Below are positions 32,117-40,439 of a DNA stretch of 52,024 nt, piece by piece. The first letter of the stretch is position 1; every line of letters begins with the position of its first letter. The stretch is from Pseudokineococcus lusitanus (GTDB taxonomy: Bacteria > Actinomycetota > Actinomycetes > Actinomycetales > Quadrisphaeraceae): positions 1-52,024 of the forward strand of contig NZ_RJKN01000012.1 of NCBI RefSeq assembly GCF_003751265.1, written 5' to 3'. The notes under the pieces are model-generated. The model searched no databases, had not been told where the DNA came from, and was given only the letters and a program-made list of their open reading frames with translations. The translations under genes were made by a program, and so were the position numbers.

Positions 32117-33036
32117 CCCTTCGTCGCGCCGACGGTGAGGCCGCCGACGAGCTGCTTCTGCAGCACGACGAAGACGACGACGGTGGGCAGGGCGATGAGC
32201 ACGGCCCCCGCGGCCACGAGGTTGTTGTCCGTGAAGAAGCCCGCGCGGAGGTTGTCGAGCGCCGAGGTGATGGGGCGCTTGTCGCCCGTGACCATGAGCA
32301 CGAGCGCCCAGAAGAAGTCGTTGTACATCCACGTGAACTGCAGGGTGGCCAGCGCCGCCAGCGGCGCCCGGCACAGCGGCAGGACGACGGAGGCGTACTG
32401 GCGCCACACCCCGGCCCCGTCGACGCGGGCCGCCTCCGTGAGCTCCACCGGGAGGGTCCGCATGTAGCTGCTGAGGACGAAGACGCAGAAGCCGACCTGG
32501 AAGCCGACGTGCACGAGCCCGACCCCCCAGTACGAGTCGAAGAGGGCGCCGGACGAGCTGAGGACGTCCGGCAGCGGGACGTCGCGGAAGATGCTGACGA
32601 GCGGCGTGATGATGACCTGCGGGGGCAGGAGGTTGCCGGCCGTGAAGAGCAGGAGCAGCGGCAGGTTCAGGCGGAAGCTGAAGCGGGACAGCACGAACGC
32701 CGCCATCGAGGCCAGCGCCAGGGTGACGACGAGGGCGGGCACGACGATGACGACGGTGTTGAGGAAGAAGGGCAGCAGCTGCCCGTCCTGCAGCGCCGTC
32801 CGGTAGTTGTCGAGGGTGAGGGTGTCGGGGACGCTCACGTAGCCCCTGCGGGCCGTCTCCTCGTAGGGGCGCAGGGAGGTGAGGACGGCCCAGGCGACCG
32901 GCAGGAGGAAGGCCGCGGCCACGAGCGTCAGCGCCACGTGGAGGACGACGCGCGCCGGCCGCGGTCCCCGCCGGCGGGGCCGGCGAGGTGGGGCCGGCGC
33001 CCGTCCCGGCGCCGCCGCCGTCGTCGCGGCGCTCAC
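32113..33036 (-). CDS. Carbohydrate ABC transporter permease (MalG-like)
   Basis: 307 residues with six predicted membrane helices (for example VVLHVALTLVAAAFLLPVAWAV is longer than one helix). The cytoplasmic EAA loop ELTEAARVDGAGVWRQYASV docks a shared ATPase. The GTG at 33036 overlaps the partner permease stop. The operon lacks its own ATP-binding gene, as is normal for actinobacterial CUT1 importers that use a common MsiK-type ATPase. The protein is the second half of the translocation channel. Confidence 0.92.
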   Translation of the reverse strand: MSAATTAAAPGRAPAPPRRPRRRGPRPARVVLHVALTLVAAAFLLPVAWAVLTSLRPYEETARRGYVSVPDTLTLDNYRTALQDGQLLPFFLNTVVIVVPALVVTLALASMAAFVLSRFSFRLNLPLLLLFTAGNLLPPQVIITPLVSIFRDVPLPDVLSSSGALFDSYWGVGLVHVGFQVGFCVFVLSSYMRTLPVELTEAARVDGAGVWRQYASVVLPLCRAPLAALATLQFTWMYNDFFWALVLMVTGDKRPITSALDNLRAGFFTDNNLVAAGAVLIALPTVVVFVVLQKQLVGGLTVGATKG

Positions 33037-33980
33037 GACGCGCCCCGGCGCTCGCGGAGCACGACGACGAGGTACGGGACGATGACGCCGAGCGACACGA
33101 CGAGCAGGATCGTCGCCACGGCCGAGCCGTACCCGATCCGACTGGCCTCGCCGATGATGTTGTCGGTGACGAGCACGGAGAGCAGCTCCAGGCCGTTGCG
33201 TCCGCGGTTGAGGACGTAGACGAGGTCGAAGGCCCGCAGGGCCTCGATGACGGTGATGACGAGGACGACCACGGACGTCGGCGCCAGCGAGGGCAGCGTG
33301 ACGTGCCGGAAGACCTGCACCTCGCCCGCCCCGTCCAGCGCGGCCGCCTCCTTCAGCGCGGGGTCGACCCCCTTGAGGCCGGCCAGGAAGAGCACCATGA
33401 CGTACCCGACGTGCCGCCACGACGCGGCGAGCAGCGCGGCCCAGAGGTTGATGCTGCTGTCACCGACCCAGTCGACGTCCGTGCCCAGCACGGCGTTGAG
33501 CAGCCCCTGGTCGCGGCTGTAGACGAGCTGCCAGATGAAGCCGACGAGAGCCAGCGAGAGCACCACCGGCAGGAAGATCGCCGACTGGTAGACGCGCGTG
33601 CCCCGCAGCTCCTTGTCGAGCAGGACGGCGAGCAGCAGCCCCGTCGGCGTCGCGAGCACGAGGAAGACGACGAGCCAGACGACGTTGTGCTGCAGCGCCG
33701 GCCAGAACGGCGGGTAGTTGGTGACCACCTGCCGGTAGTTCTCCAGGCCCACGGGGACGGCGTCCGTCAGCTCGCCGACGCCGTTCCACCGGGTGAAGGA
33801 CAGCGCCACGGACAGCAGCGCCGGGCCCCAGACGAGCGCCAGGCTCAGCAGCAGCGGGACGCCGAGCATCGCGGCGAGGACGGCGGTGTCGCGCCGGCCG
33901 AGGTGCGCGGCGCCGCGGCGGCGCCGGCGGCCGGCCTCGCGGGGCGGCGTCCCGGTGGGAGCGGGTGCGGTGGTGGTCAT
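33033..33980 (-). CDS. Carbohydrate ABC transporter permease (MalF-like)
   Basis: 315 residues. The ATG at 33980 lies one base after the binding-protein stop (TGA-C-ATG). Six membrane helices; the N-terminal segment AAMLGVPLLLSLALVWGPAL and the LYFTRWNG-like SFTRWNG turn are typical of the first CUT1 permease. EAA loop: ALKEAAALDGAGEVQVFRHV. It partners with the downstream permease. Confidence 0.92.
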   Translation of the reverse strand: MTTTAPAPTGTPPREAGRRRRRGAAHLGRRDTAVLAAMLGVPLLLSLALVWGPALLSVALSFTRWNGVGELTDAVPVGLENYRQVVTNYPPFWPALQHNVVWLVVFLVLATPTGLLLAVLLDKELRGTRVYQSAIFLPVVLSLALVGFIWQLVYSRDQGLLNAVLGTDVDWVGDSSINLWAALLAASWRHVGYVMVLFLAGLKGVDPALKEAAALDGAGEVQVFRHVTLPSLAPTSVVVLVITVIEALRAFDLVYVLNRGRNGLELLSVLVTDNIIGEASRIGYGSAVATILLVVSLGVIVPYLVVVLRERRGAS

Positions 33981-33981
33981 G

Positions 33982-35283
33982 TCAGTCGACGAAGGTCGCC
34001 TCGGCCTGCTGCTGCACCTGCTCCAGCACCGCCTCGACGCCGCTCGGGTCCTCGATGAAGGCCTGCAGCGCGGGGATGACGGCGGGCGCCGCGAAGTCCG
34101 GCCGCGTGTCGCGGTCGAGGTACTGCGCGAGGTTCGGCGTCGAGGCCAGCACCTCGACGAACTTCTGCTGCAGCGGCGAGTAGGCCGCGGTGTCGACGTC
34201 GGCCGCCGTGCCGACGGTGTTGGCGTCGGTCTGCGCGTAGACGCCCTGCGCCGCACCGGTGCCCAGGTAGCGGAGCAGCTCGAGGGAGCCGTCCCGGTTG
34301 TCCGGGTCGGCGACCATCATGAAGCCGTCGACCGGCGCGTCGACCGCGTCCTGCCCGTGCTCCGCCTCCACCTCCGGGTAGACGAAGAAGTCGAGGTCGT
34401 CGCGGTCGGGGCCCTCGAACTGGTCGAGGACGAAGCTGCCCATGAGGAGCATGGCGCTCTCGCCGCGCTGGACCGAGGCGGCGGCGTCCTGCCACGTGCG
34501 GCCGAGGGCGCCGGTCTGGTGCAGCGGCAGCAGCTGCTCCCACACCCGGAAGGTCTCGCGCACCCGCGGGTCGGTCCAGCTCTCCGCGCCGTCCAGCAGC
34601 GACAGGTGGAAGTCGTAGCCGTTGACCCGCATGTTGAGGGCGTCGAAGGTGCCCATGGCCTCCCAGCCCTCCTGGTCGGCGAAGGCGAAGGGGGTGACGC
34701 CCCTGCCCTGCATGGCCGACCCGAGGGACTCGAGCTCGTCGAGCGTCGTCGGCACCTCCCAGCCGTTCTCGGCGAAGAGGCTCGGGCGGTAGTAGACGAC
34801 CCAGGGGTAGGTGTAGAAGGGCACGAGGTACTGCTGCCCGTCGGCGGCCGTGCACGCCTGCCGGACGCCGTCGGCGACGCCGTCGCCCACCTCCGCCCAC
34901 ACCTCGGACAGGTCGCCGACGAGCCCCTGCTCGGCGAAGAAGCGCATGCGGTAGCCCGCGTTCCAGATGAGGACGTCGTCCGGCGCCGACTGCAGGTAGT
35001 TGTTGACCTGCTCCGTGTAGAGCAGCCGGTTGACGGTGACGGCCGTGCCCGTCTCCTCGGTGAAGGCCCGGAAGACGGCGTCGTAGCCGGCCGTCGGGAT
35101 GGCCGCGTTGGCGTTGAGGCCGAAGGTCACGCCCCCGGCGTCGGCGTCGCCGGACGACCCGCCGCCGCACCCGGCCAGCGCCGCCAGCCCGCCGGCGCCC
35201 AGGGCACCGCCGAGGAAGGTGCGCCGGGCGAGCGGGACGGACGGGCCGGGGCGGCCGTGGCGGTGGCGGGGGGTGGTGGGCAT
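33982..35283 (-). CDS. Extracellular sugar-binding lipoprotein of an ABC importer
   Basis: 433 residues. The ATG at 35283 follows GGAGGAG with six bases spacing. The leader LARRTFLGGALGAGGLAALAGC combines a twin-arginine motif with a lipobox, so it is probably a Tat-exported lipoprotein (Cys near residue 39). The body is a cluster D/MalE-type binding protein, with IWNAGYRMRFFAEQGLVGDL and LVPFYTYPWVVYYRPSLF in the lobe hinge regions. It captures the sugar outside the cell and delivers it to the two permeases. First gene of the uptake operon, transcribed from a promoter at 35339-35367. Confidence 0.9.
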   Translation of the reverse strand: MPTTPRHRHGRPGPSVPLARRTFLGGALGAGGLAALAGCGGGSSGDADAGGVTFGLNANAAIPTAGYDAVFRAFTEETGTAVTVNRLLYTEQVNNYLQSAPDDVLIWNAGYRMRFFAEQGLVGDLSEVWAEVGDGVADGVRQACTAADGQQYLVPFYTYPWVVYYRPSLFAENGWEVPTTLDELESLGSAMQGRGVTPFAFADQEGWEAMGTFDALNMRVNGYDFHLSLLDGAESWTDPRVRETFRVWEQLLPLHQTGALGRTWQDAAASVQRGESAMLLMGSFVLDQFEGPDRDDLDFFVYPEVEAEHGQDAVDAPVDGFMMVADPDNRDGSLELLRYLGTGAAQGVYAQTDANTVGTAADVDTAAYSPLQQKFVEVLASTPNLAQYLDRDTRPDFAAPAVIPALQAFIEDPSGVEAVLEQVQQQAEATFVD

Positions 35284-35338
35284 CGTCGCTCCTCCGGGAC
35301 GCCGGTCGACCCGATCAGCCGACCGCGCGGTGCGCCGA

Positions 35339-35367
35339 ACCGTAGGAGCGGTCTGCCGGTCGGTCAA
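35339..35367 (-). promoter_or_regulatory. Promoter of the sugar uptake operon
   Basis: On the minus strand TTGACC (35367-35362) is followed after 17 bases by TACGGT (35344-35339, TANNNT). The start would be near 35332, giving a leader of about 49 bases that contains the GGAGGAG site. It is close enough to the GntR start region to be controlled by the same regulator. Confidence 0.6.
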
Positions 35368-35376
35368 CAGTCTGCT

Positions 35377-35396
35377 ACTGGTACGGTCTTGGTATG
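35377..35396. promoter_or_regulatory. Candidate GntR operator at the divergent promoter
   Basis: ACTGGTACGGTCTTGGTATG: TGGTA occurs twice with an 11-base period, and the first half ACTGGT equals a half-site of DasR/NagR-type operators. It overlaps the GntR start codon and lies just upstream of the -35 box of the uptake operon. Assigned from resemblance only. Confidence 0.35.
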
Positions 35397-36185
35397 CCAG
35401 CGTCGTCGTCGACCCCTGCGCCGCCCGCCCCGTCCGACGGGCCCCTCCTCCCCCGCGCCGCCCTCGACGGCGGCCTGCCGCTGTACGGCCAGGTCGCTGC
35501 GCGGCTCGCGGAGGACCTCGCCGGTGCGGCCCGCGGCGACCGGCTGCCCCCGGAGCGCCGCCTCGGCGAGCGGTACGGCGTCTCGCGGGTCACCCTCCGG
35601 GCGGCCCTCGGCGAGCTGGAGCGCCGCGGCATGGTGTCCTCCTCCCCCTCGCGGGGCTGGTTCGTCGAGGACATGAAGGTGGCCGGGCCGGGGCGCCGGT
35701 CACCGCGGCTGCAGGGTTTCGCGGACTTCGCCGCCGAGCACGGGCTCGGGACGCGCACGGACGTCCTCCACGCCACCACCCGGGGCTGCACCGTCGAGGA
35801 GGCGGTGACGCTGAGGATGGCGCCCGGCGCCCCGCTCTTCGACCTCCGGCGGCTCCGCTTCCTCGACGACCACGTCGTCGTCGTCGAGCGCAACCGGCTG
35901 CCGCTGCACCTGTGCCCGGCGCTGGCGACGACGGACTTCACCCAGGCGTCGCTCTACGCGACGCTGCGCCTCGCCGACCCGCCGCAGGTGCCGTGGCGGG
36001 CGGACTACTCCGTCGAGGCCCGGCCGCCGGAGGACGAGGAGCGGCGGCTGCTCGAGGTCGACGCCCACGTGCCCCTGCTCGTCGCGACCCAGCTCTCCTA
36101 CAACGAGGAGGGGCGGCCGCTGGAGTACACCGTGGCCGCCTACCGCGGCGACCGGTACCGCTTCACCGCGTCCATCACGAGCTGA
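35394..36185 (+). CDS. GntR/HutC family regulator with UTRA effector domain
   Basis: 263 residues from the ATG at 35394, with no Shine-Dalgarno visible. The N-terminal winged helix (about 28-95) has PLYGQVAARLAEDL, GDRLPPERRLGERYGVSRVT (recognition helix) and LRAALGELERRGMVSSSPSR. The UTRA domain (about 110-255) includes LFDLRRLRFLDDHVVVVERN and ends with TVAAYRGDRYRFTASI, the typical closing strand. UTRA domains of NagR/DasR/AgaR-like members bind amino-sugar phosphates. Located between the uptake and catabolic operons, it is the evident local regulator, most likely a repressor released by GalNAc- or GlcN-type phosphates. Confidence 0.92.
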   Translation: MPASSSTPAPPAPSDGPLLPRAALDGGLPLYGQVAARLAEDLAGAARGDRLPPERRLGERYGVSRVTLRAALGELERRGMVSSSPSRGWFVEDMKVAGPGRRSPRLQGFADFAAEHGLGTRTDVLHATTRGCTVEEAVTLRMAPGAPLFDLRRLRFLDDHVVVVERNRLPLHLCPALATTDFTQASLYATLRLADPPQVPWRADYSVEARPPEDEERRLLEVDAHVPLLVATQLSYNEEGRPLEYTVAAYRGDRYRFTASITS

Positions 36186-36234
36186 GCCCGGGTCGCCGGC
36201 CGGGACGCCCACACCAGCGGCCGTACGGACCACA

Positions 36235-36247
36235 TCGGTCATACCGA
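36235..36247. promoter_or_regulatory. Candidate operator upstream of the agaS operon
   Basis: The inverted repeat TCGGT-CAT-ACCGA is flanked on both sides by ACCACA (about 36230 and 36247). It lies 23 bases upstream of the -35 box of the leaderless promoter, a position fitting control by the neighbouring GntR protein. Confidence 0.4.
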
Positions 36248-36269
36248 CCACAGACCGGACGCAGGCCGG

Positions 36270-36298
36270 TTGACGACCGACCGGACCGGGCCTAGCGT
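36270..36298 (+). promoter_or_regulatory. Promoter of the agaS operon, probably giving a leaderless mRNA
   Basis: TTGACG (36270-36275), 17-base spacer, TAGCGT (36293-36298, TANNNT). The expected start of transcription, about 7 bases after the -10 box, coincides with the GTG at 36306, and no Shine-Dalgarno is present. Confidence 0.6.
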
Positions 36299-36305
36299 CC
36301 GCCGC

Positions 36306-37535
36306 GTGACGCAGACGTCCCCGGCCCCCGGCCCCGCCGACCCCCTCGCGCCCGAGCGCTCCGCCCCCGGCGCGCGGTGGACGGCGGAGGAGGTGGCGCA
36401 GCAGCCGGCGCTCTGGCGCGAGGTGGCCCGGGCGGCGGCCACGGCCCCCCGCGTCCCGGCGGACCTGCTGGCCCGCGAGGACCTGCGCGTCGTGCTCACG
36501 GGGGCGGGGACGTCGGCCTTCGCGGGCGGGCTCCTGGCCCCCGCGCTCGCCCGGGCGCTCGGGCGGCGCGTCGAGGCGGTGGCGACGACCGACGTCGTCC
36601 CGTCCCCCGCGGACGCCTTCGCCGACGACGTCCCGACGCTGCTCGTCTCCTTCGCGCGGTCCGGGGACAGCCCCGAGAGCCTGGCCGCGACCCGGCTCGC
36701 CGACGAGCTGCTCACCGAGTGCCACCACCTCGTCGTCACGTGCAACCCCGACGGCGCCCTCGCCCGCGCCCACGCCGACGCGCCCCGCTCGACGGTCCTG
36801 CTCATGCCCCCCGCGGCCGACGACCGCGCCTTCGCCATGACGTCGAGCCTCACCTGCATGACGGTGGCCACCCGGCTGGCGCTGGACCCGGCCGTCCCCG
36901 CGGACGCCGTGGAGCGCGTCGCGGCCGCCGCCGAGCAGGTGCTGGCCACCGCTCCCGCCCGGACCCGGGCGCTCGCCGCCCAGGCGCCCCCGCGCGTCGT
37001 CTACCTCGGCAGCGGCGCGCTGACGGCGCTGGCGCGCGAGTCGGCGCTCAAGCTCCTCGAGCTGACGGCGGGCCGCGTCGTCGCCTACGCCGACTCCTCC
37101 CTCGGCTTCCGCCACGGCCCCAAGGCGGTGCTCGACCCGACGACGCTCGTCGTCGTGCTCGTGTCGGGCGACCCGCACGCCCGCCGCTACGACCTCGACC
37201 TCGTCGCCGAGCTGCGGGCCGGCCTCCCCGCGGGCCACGTCGTCGTCGTCACGGGCGACGCCGCGGACGGGGACGCGGGCGGCGCCGACGGCGACGACGG
37301 GGCCACCTGGCGCGTCCCCGGCCTCGAGGGGCTCGACGACGCCTGGCGCGCCCTGCCCTTCGTCGTCCACGCGCAGCTGCTGGCCCTGCAGACGTCGGTC
37401 CACCTCGGGCTCACGCCCGACAACCCCTTCCCCACCGGCGAGGTCAACCGCGTGGTGCAGGGCGTCACCGTCCACCCGTACGACGCCGGCCCCGCCGCCG
37501 CCCGGACGGACCCGTCGACCTCCGCGCCGTCGTGA
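36306..37535 (+). CDS. agaS: SIS-domain sugar isomerase/deaminase, AgaS type
   Basis: 409 residues from the GTG at 36306. Two SIS domains: VLTGAGTSAFAGGLLAPAL and SFARSGDSPESLAATRLAD in the first, VYLGSGALTALARESALKLL in the second. SSLGFRHGPKAVLD and the C-terminal GEVNRVVQGVTVHPY are typical of AgaS, which converts galactosamine 6-phosphate to tagatose 6-phosphate and ammonia. A NagB-II-type glucosamine deaminase role is the alternative, but the linked tagatose kinase and aldolase genes favour AgaS. It heads a five-gene operon joined by 4-base overlaps; the mRNA is probably leaderless. Confidence 0.85.
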   Translation: MTQTSPAPGPADPLAPERSAPGARWTAEEVAQQPALWREVARAAATAPRVPADLLAREDLRVVLTGAGTSAFAGGLLAPALARALGRRVEAVATTDVVPSPADAFADDVPTLLVSFARSGDSPESLAATRLADELLTECHHLVVTCNPDGALARAHADAPRSTVLLMPPAADDRAFAMTSSLTCMTVATRLALDPAVPADAVERVAAAAEQVLATAPARTRALAAQAPPRVVYLGSGALTALARESALKLLELTAGRVVAYADSSLGFRHGPKAVLDPTTLVVVLVSGDPHARRYDLDLVAELRAGLPAGHVVVVTGDAADGDAGGADGDDGATWRVPGLEGLDDAWRALPFVVHAQLLALQTSVHLGLTPDNPFPTGEVNRVVQGVTVHPYDAGPAAARTDPSTSAPS

Positions 37536-38530
37536 GCGGACCCTTCCTCGGGGTCGACGGCGGGGGCAGCGGCACCCGCTTCGTCCTGGTCGGCGGGGAC
37601 GGCGTCGTCCTGGCCGAGGCCGCGGGGCCGACGACCTACACGCCGACCGGCGGGACGGCCCTCGTCCGCGACGTCCTCGCCGCCGGCGTCGCCGAGGTGT
37701 GCGCGGCCGCGGGCACGCGCCCGCGAGAGGTCGCCCACGCCTTTCTCGGGCTCCCCGGCTACGGCGAGTCCCCCGACGGGACAGCGCCTCTCGACGACGT
37801 CGTCGTGGAGGTCCTCGGCCACGACCGGTGCGCGGCGGACAACGACATGGTCTGCGGCTGGGCCGGCTCGCTGGCCGGCGCCGACGGGGTCAACGTCATC
37901 GCCGGGACGGGCTCGATGGCCTACGGCCGCCGCGGCGACCGGGGCGCGCGCGTGGGCGGCTGGGGCGAGGTCTTCGGCGACGAGGGCTCCGGCTACGCCG
38001 TGGCCGTGGCGGGGCTCCGCCTCTTCAGCCGCATGGCCGACGGCCGCGAGCCGGCCGGGCCGCTGCTCGACGTCGTCCGCGACCACCTCGACCTGCGCCA
38101 CGACCTCGACCTCGTGGGCCTCGTCCACGAGCGCTGGGGCGCCGACCGCGGGCGGGTCGCCGCCCTCGCCCCGCTCGTCGGGCGGGCCGCGCGGGCCGGC
38201 GACACCGCCGCGCGCCGAGTGCTGCAGGACGCCGGCGGCGCCCTCGCCGAGCTCGTCGCCACCGCGCGCGAGCGCCTGGGCCACGACCCCGACGAGGTCG
38301 TGCCCGTCTCCTGGTCCGGCGGCCTCCTGGCCGACGACGTCGTCCGCGCCGCCCTCCTCGAGGGCCTGCGCGGGCGCGGCGGGCGCTACGAGCCCCGCCC
38401 CCCGGCCCTCCCGCCCGTCCTCGGCGCCGCGCTGCACGCGGCGGCCCTCGCGGGCACCCCCCTCGACGACGCCGCGCTGGCCCGCCTGCGCACGTCGTCG
38501 ACCGCCCCTCCCGAGCGAGGACACCCATGA
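37532..38530 (+). CDS. BadF/BcrA-type sugar kinase (N-acetylglucosamine kinase-like)
   Basis: 332 residues; the GTG at 37532 overlaps the agaS stop. ASKHA fold: FLGVDGGGSGTRFVLV (phosphate 1), ADNDMVCGWAGSLAG and NVIAGTGSMAYGRR (phosphate 2), WGEVFGDEGSGYAVAV with the sugar-site residues, and a C-terminal VSWSGGLLAD adenosine motif. Mammalian NAGK and bacterial amino-sugar kinases share this fold. As the uptake operon already encodes a ROK kinase, this one may act on a second sugar, for example galactosamine or a sugar entering via the DMT transporter next to it. Confidence 0.87.
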   Translation: MSGPFLGVDGGGSGTRFVLVGGDGVVLAEAAGPTTYTPTGGTALVRDVLAAGVAEVCAAAGTRPREVAHAFLGLPGYGESPDGTAPLDDVVVEVLGHDRCAADNDMVCGWAGSLAGADGVNVIAGTGSMAYGRRGDRGARVGGWGEVFGDEGSGYAVAVAGLRLFSRMADGREPAGPLLDVVRDHLDLRHDLDLVGLVHERWGADRGRVAALAPLVGRAARAGDTAARRVLQDAGGALAELVATARERLGHDPDEVVPVSWSGGLLADDVVRAALLEGLRGRGGRYEPRPPALPPVLGAALHAAALAGTPLDDAALARLRTSSTAPPERGHP

Positions 38531-39480
38531 CCAGGAACAGCTGGATCCCCTACGCCGCCGGCCTCGTGCTCTTCTGGGGCGTCTGGGGCGCCACCTCGGG
38601 GCTGCCCACCGCCCGGTACGGCTACCCCGACGAGATGGTCTACGTCATCTGGGCCTTCACGATGCTCGTGCCCGCGGCGGTCGTCCTGCGGCGCACGACG
38701 TGGGACCGCCGCGGCGTCGCCACGGGCTACGGCCTCGTCGTCGGGCTCACCGGCGCCGGCGGCCAGCTCCTGCTCTTCAAGGCGCTGACGCTCGGCCCCG
38801 CCTACCTCGTCTTCCCCCTCGTGGCGCTCTCCCCCGCCATCACCGTGCTCCTCGCGCTCGTGCTCCTCCGCGAGCGCCTGAACCGCCTCTCGGCGGCCGG
38901 CGTCGTCATGGCGCTCGTCGCCGTCGTGCTCTTCAGCGTCTCCTCGGGCGACGGGCAGGGCGGCTCCGTCGCCGCCTGGCTGCCCCTCGCGGCGCTCGTC
39001 ACGGTCGCCTGGGGCGTGCAGGCCTTCGTCATGCGCCTCGCCGCGGTGCAGGGCGTCAACGACGGGACGACCTTCGGCTGGATGACGATCAGCGGGCTGC
39101 TGCTCGTGCCGCTGGCCCTCGTCATGGCCGGCGGGCTGCCCTCGGGCGTCGGCTGGGAGGCCCCCACGCTGGCCGGCGGCACCCAGCTGCTCAACGCGGT
39201 CGGCGCCCTCTTCCTCGTCATGGCGCTGTCGCGCGGCAAGGCCTCGGTCGTCGCCCCCGTCACCAACGCGCTGGCGCCCGTCCTCACCATCGTCCTGTCG
39301 CTGCTGCTCTTCCGGACGCTGCCGAGCGTCCCCGCTACGGTCGGCATCGTGCTCGCCCTCGTCGGCTCGACCCTCATGGTCCGCAGCGACGAGCGGCGCG
39401 GCGAGGCCCTCGCCGCCTCGCACGTCCCGGAGGCACGCCGTCGCACGGCCACGGGCGCCGACCCCGCGGGCCGCGGGTGA
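38527..39480 (+). CDS. DMT/EamA family membrane transporter
   Basis: 317 residues; the ATG at 38527 overlaps the kinase stop (ATGA). About ten hydrophobic helices in two EamA-like halves: a first half with FWGVWGATSGLPTARYGYP and ALSPAITVLLALVLLRERLN (the 'P.....L......E' DMT hallmark), and a second with VAPVTNALAPVLTIVLSLLL. An Arg/Ala-rich tail ends the protein. Placed inside the catabolic operon, it could import a hexosamine or export a by-product such as acetate-linked or amino sugar compounds; the substrate is unknown. Confidence 0.82.
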   Translation: MTRNSWIPYAAGLVLFWGVWGATSGLPTARYGYPDEMVYVIWAFTMLVPAAVVLRRTTWDRRGVATGYGLVVGLTGAGGQLLLFKALTLGPAYLVFPLVALSPAITVLLALVLLRERLNRLSAAGVVMALVAVVLFSVSSGDGQGGSVAAWLPLAALVTVAWGVQAFVMRLAAVQGVNDGTTFGWMTISGLLLVPLALVMAGGLPSGVGWEAPTLAGGTQLLNAVGALFLVMALSRGKASVVAPVTNALAPVLTIVLSLLLFRTLPSVPATVGIVLALVGSTLMVRSDERRGEALAASHVPEARRRTATGADPAGRG

Positions 39481-40439
39481 GCGCGCCGCCCGTCGTCGTC
39501 CTCACGCCGAACCCCGCCGTCGACGTCACCTACGCCGTCGACGCCCAGGAGGTCGGCACCACCGTCCGGGTCCGGCGCGTCTCGCGCCGGCCCGGCGGCA
39601 AGGGCGTCAACGTCGCCGCCGTGCTGCGCACGCTCGGCGAGGACGTCGTCGCCCTCCTCCCGCTGTCCGGCGACGCGGGGCGATGGGTCCGCACGGCCCT
39701 CGAGGCCGAGGGCCTGCCCGTCGCCGTCGTCGACGTCGGGGGCACCGGGACCCGCTCGACCGTCACGGTCGTCGACGACGCCCTCCCGCCGACGGTCTAC
39801 GCCGAGCCGGGCGACCCCCTGCCGCCCGCGGCGTGGGAGGACGTGCTGGCCGAGGTCCGCGCCCGCTGCGCCCCGGGCGGGTGGTTCGTCGTCGCCGGGT
39901 CCTTCCCGCCCGGCGACGAGCGCGTCGTCGGCGACCTCGTCCGGACGGCGCGCGGGGCGGGCGCCCGGGTGGTCGTCGACGCGAGCGGGCCCGCGCTGGT
40001 CCTCGCCGCCGACGCCGGCGCCGACCTCCTCGTCCCCAACGAGGAGGAGGCCCGCGCCGCCACGGGCGCCGCCGACCTCGCCGGGGCGGTGCGCCGGCTC
40101 CGGCAGCACGCCGGCGCCGTCGTCGTCGTGTCCCGCGGCGCGGACGGGCTCGAGGCCCACGCCGACGGCGCGCCCGTCCTCCAGCCCGGCGTCCCCGGCG
40201 TCGTCGGCAACCCCACCGGCGCCGGCGACGCCGCGACGGCCGGCCTCGTGGCGGCCCTGCGCGGCGGTGCCGACCTGCCGACGGCGGTGGGCCGGGCCGC
40301 CGTGCTCGGCGCGGCCGCGGTCCTCGCCCCGCTCGCCGGGCAGGTCGACCCCGCCGACGTCGCCGCGCTGGGCGCGCGGCTCCCGGCCCCCCGTCCCGCC
40401 ACCGTCCCGCCGTCCCCCGACCCGGAGGTCACCCCGTGA
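39477..40439 (+). CDS. PfkB-type 1-phosphofructokinase/tagatose-6-phosphate kinase
   Basis: 320 residues; the GTG at 39477 overlaps the transporter stop. PfkB/LacC/FruK signature elements: TPNPAVDVTYAVD at the start, RPGGKGVNVAAVLRTLG (sugar binding), VPNEEEARAATG, and GNPTGAGDAATAGLVAAL with the catalytic Asp and anion hole. In this operon it should phosphorylate tagatose 6-phosphate to tagatose 1,6-bisphosphate. The family does not sharply separate tagatose-6-P and fructose-1-P use, so the assignment depends on the adjacent aldolase. Confidence 0.87.
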   Translation: MSAPPVVVLTPNPAVDVTYAVDAQEVGTTVRVRRVSRRPGGKGVNVAAVLRTLGEDVVALLPLSGDAGRWVRTALEAEGLPVAVVDVGGTGTRSTVTVVDDALPPTVYAEPGDPLPPAAWEDVLAEVRARCAPGGWFVVAGSFPPGDERVVGDLVRTARGAGARVVVDASGPALVLAADAGADLLVPNEEEARAATGAADLAGAVRRLRQHAGAVVVVSRGADGLEAHADGAPVLQPGVPGVVGNPTGAGDAATAGLVAALRGGADLPTAVGRAAVLGAAAVLAPLAGQVDPADVAALGARLPAPRPATVPPSPDPEVTP

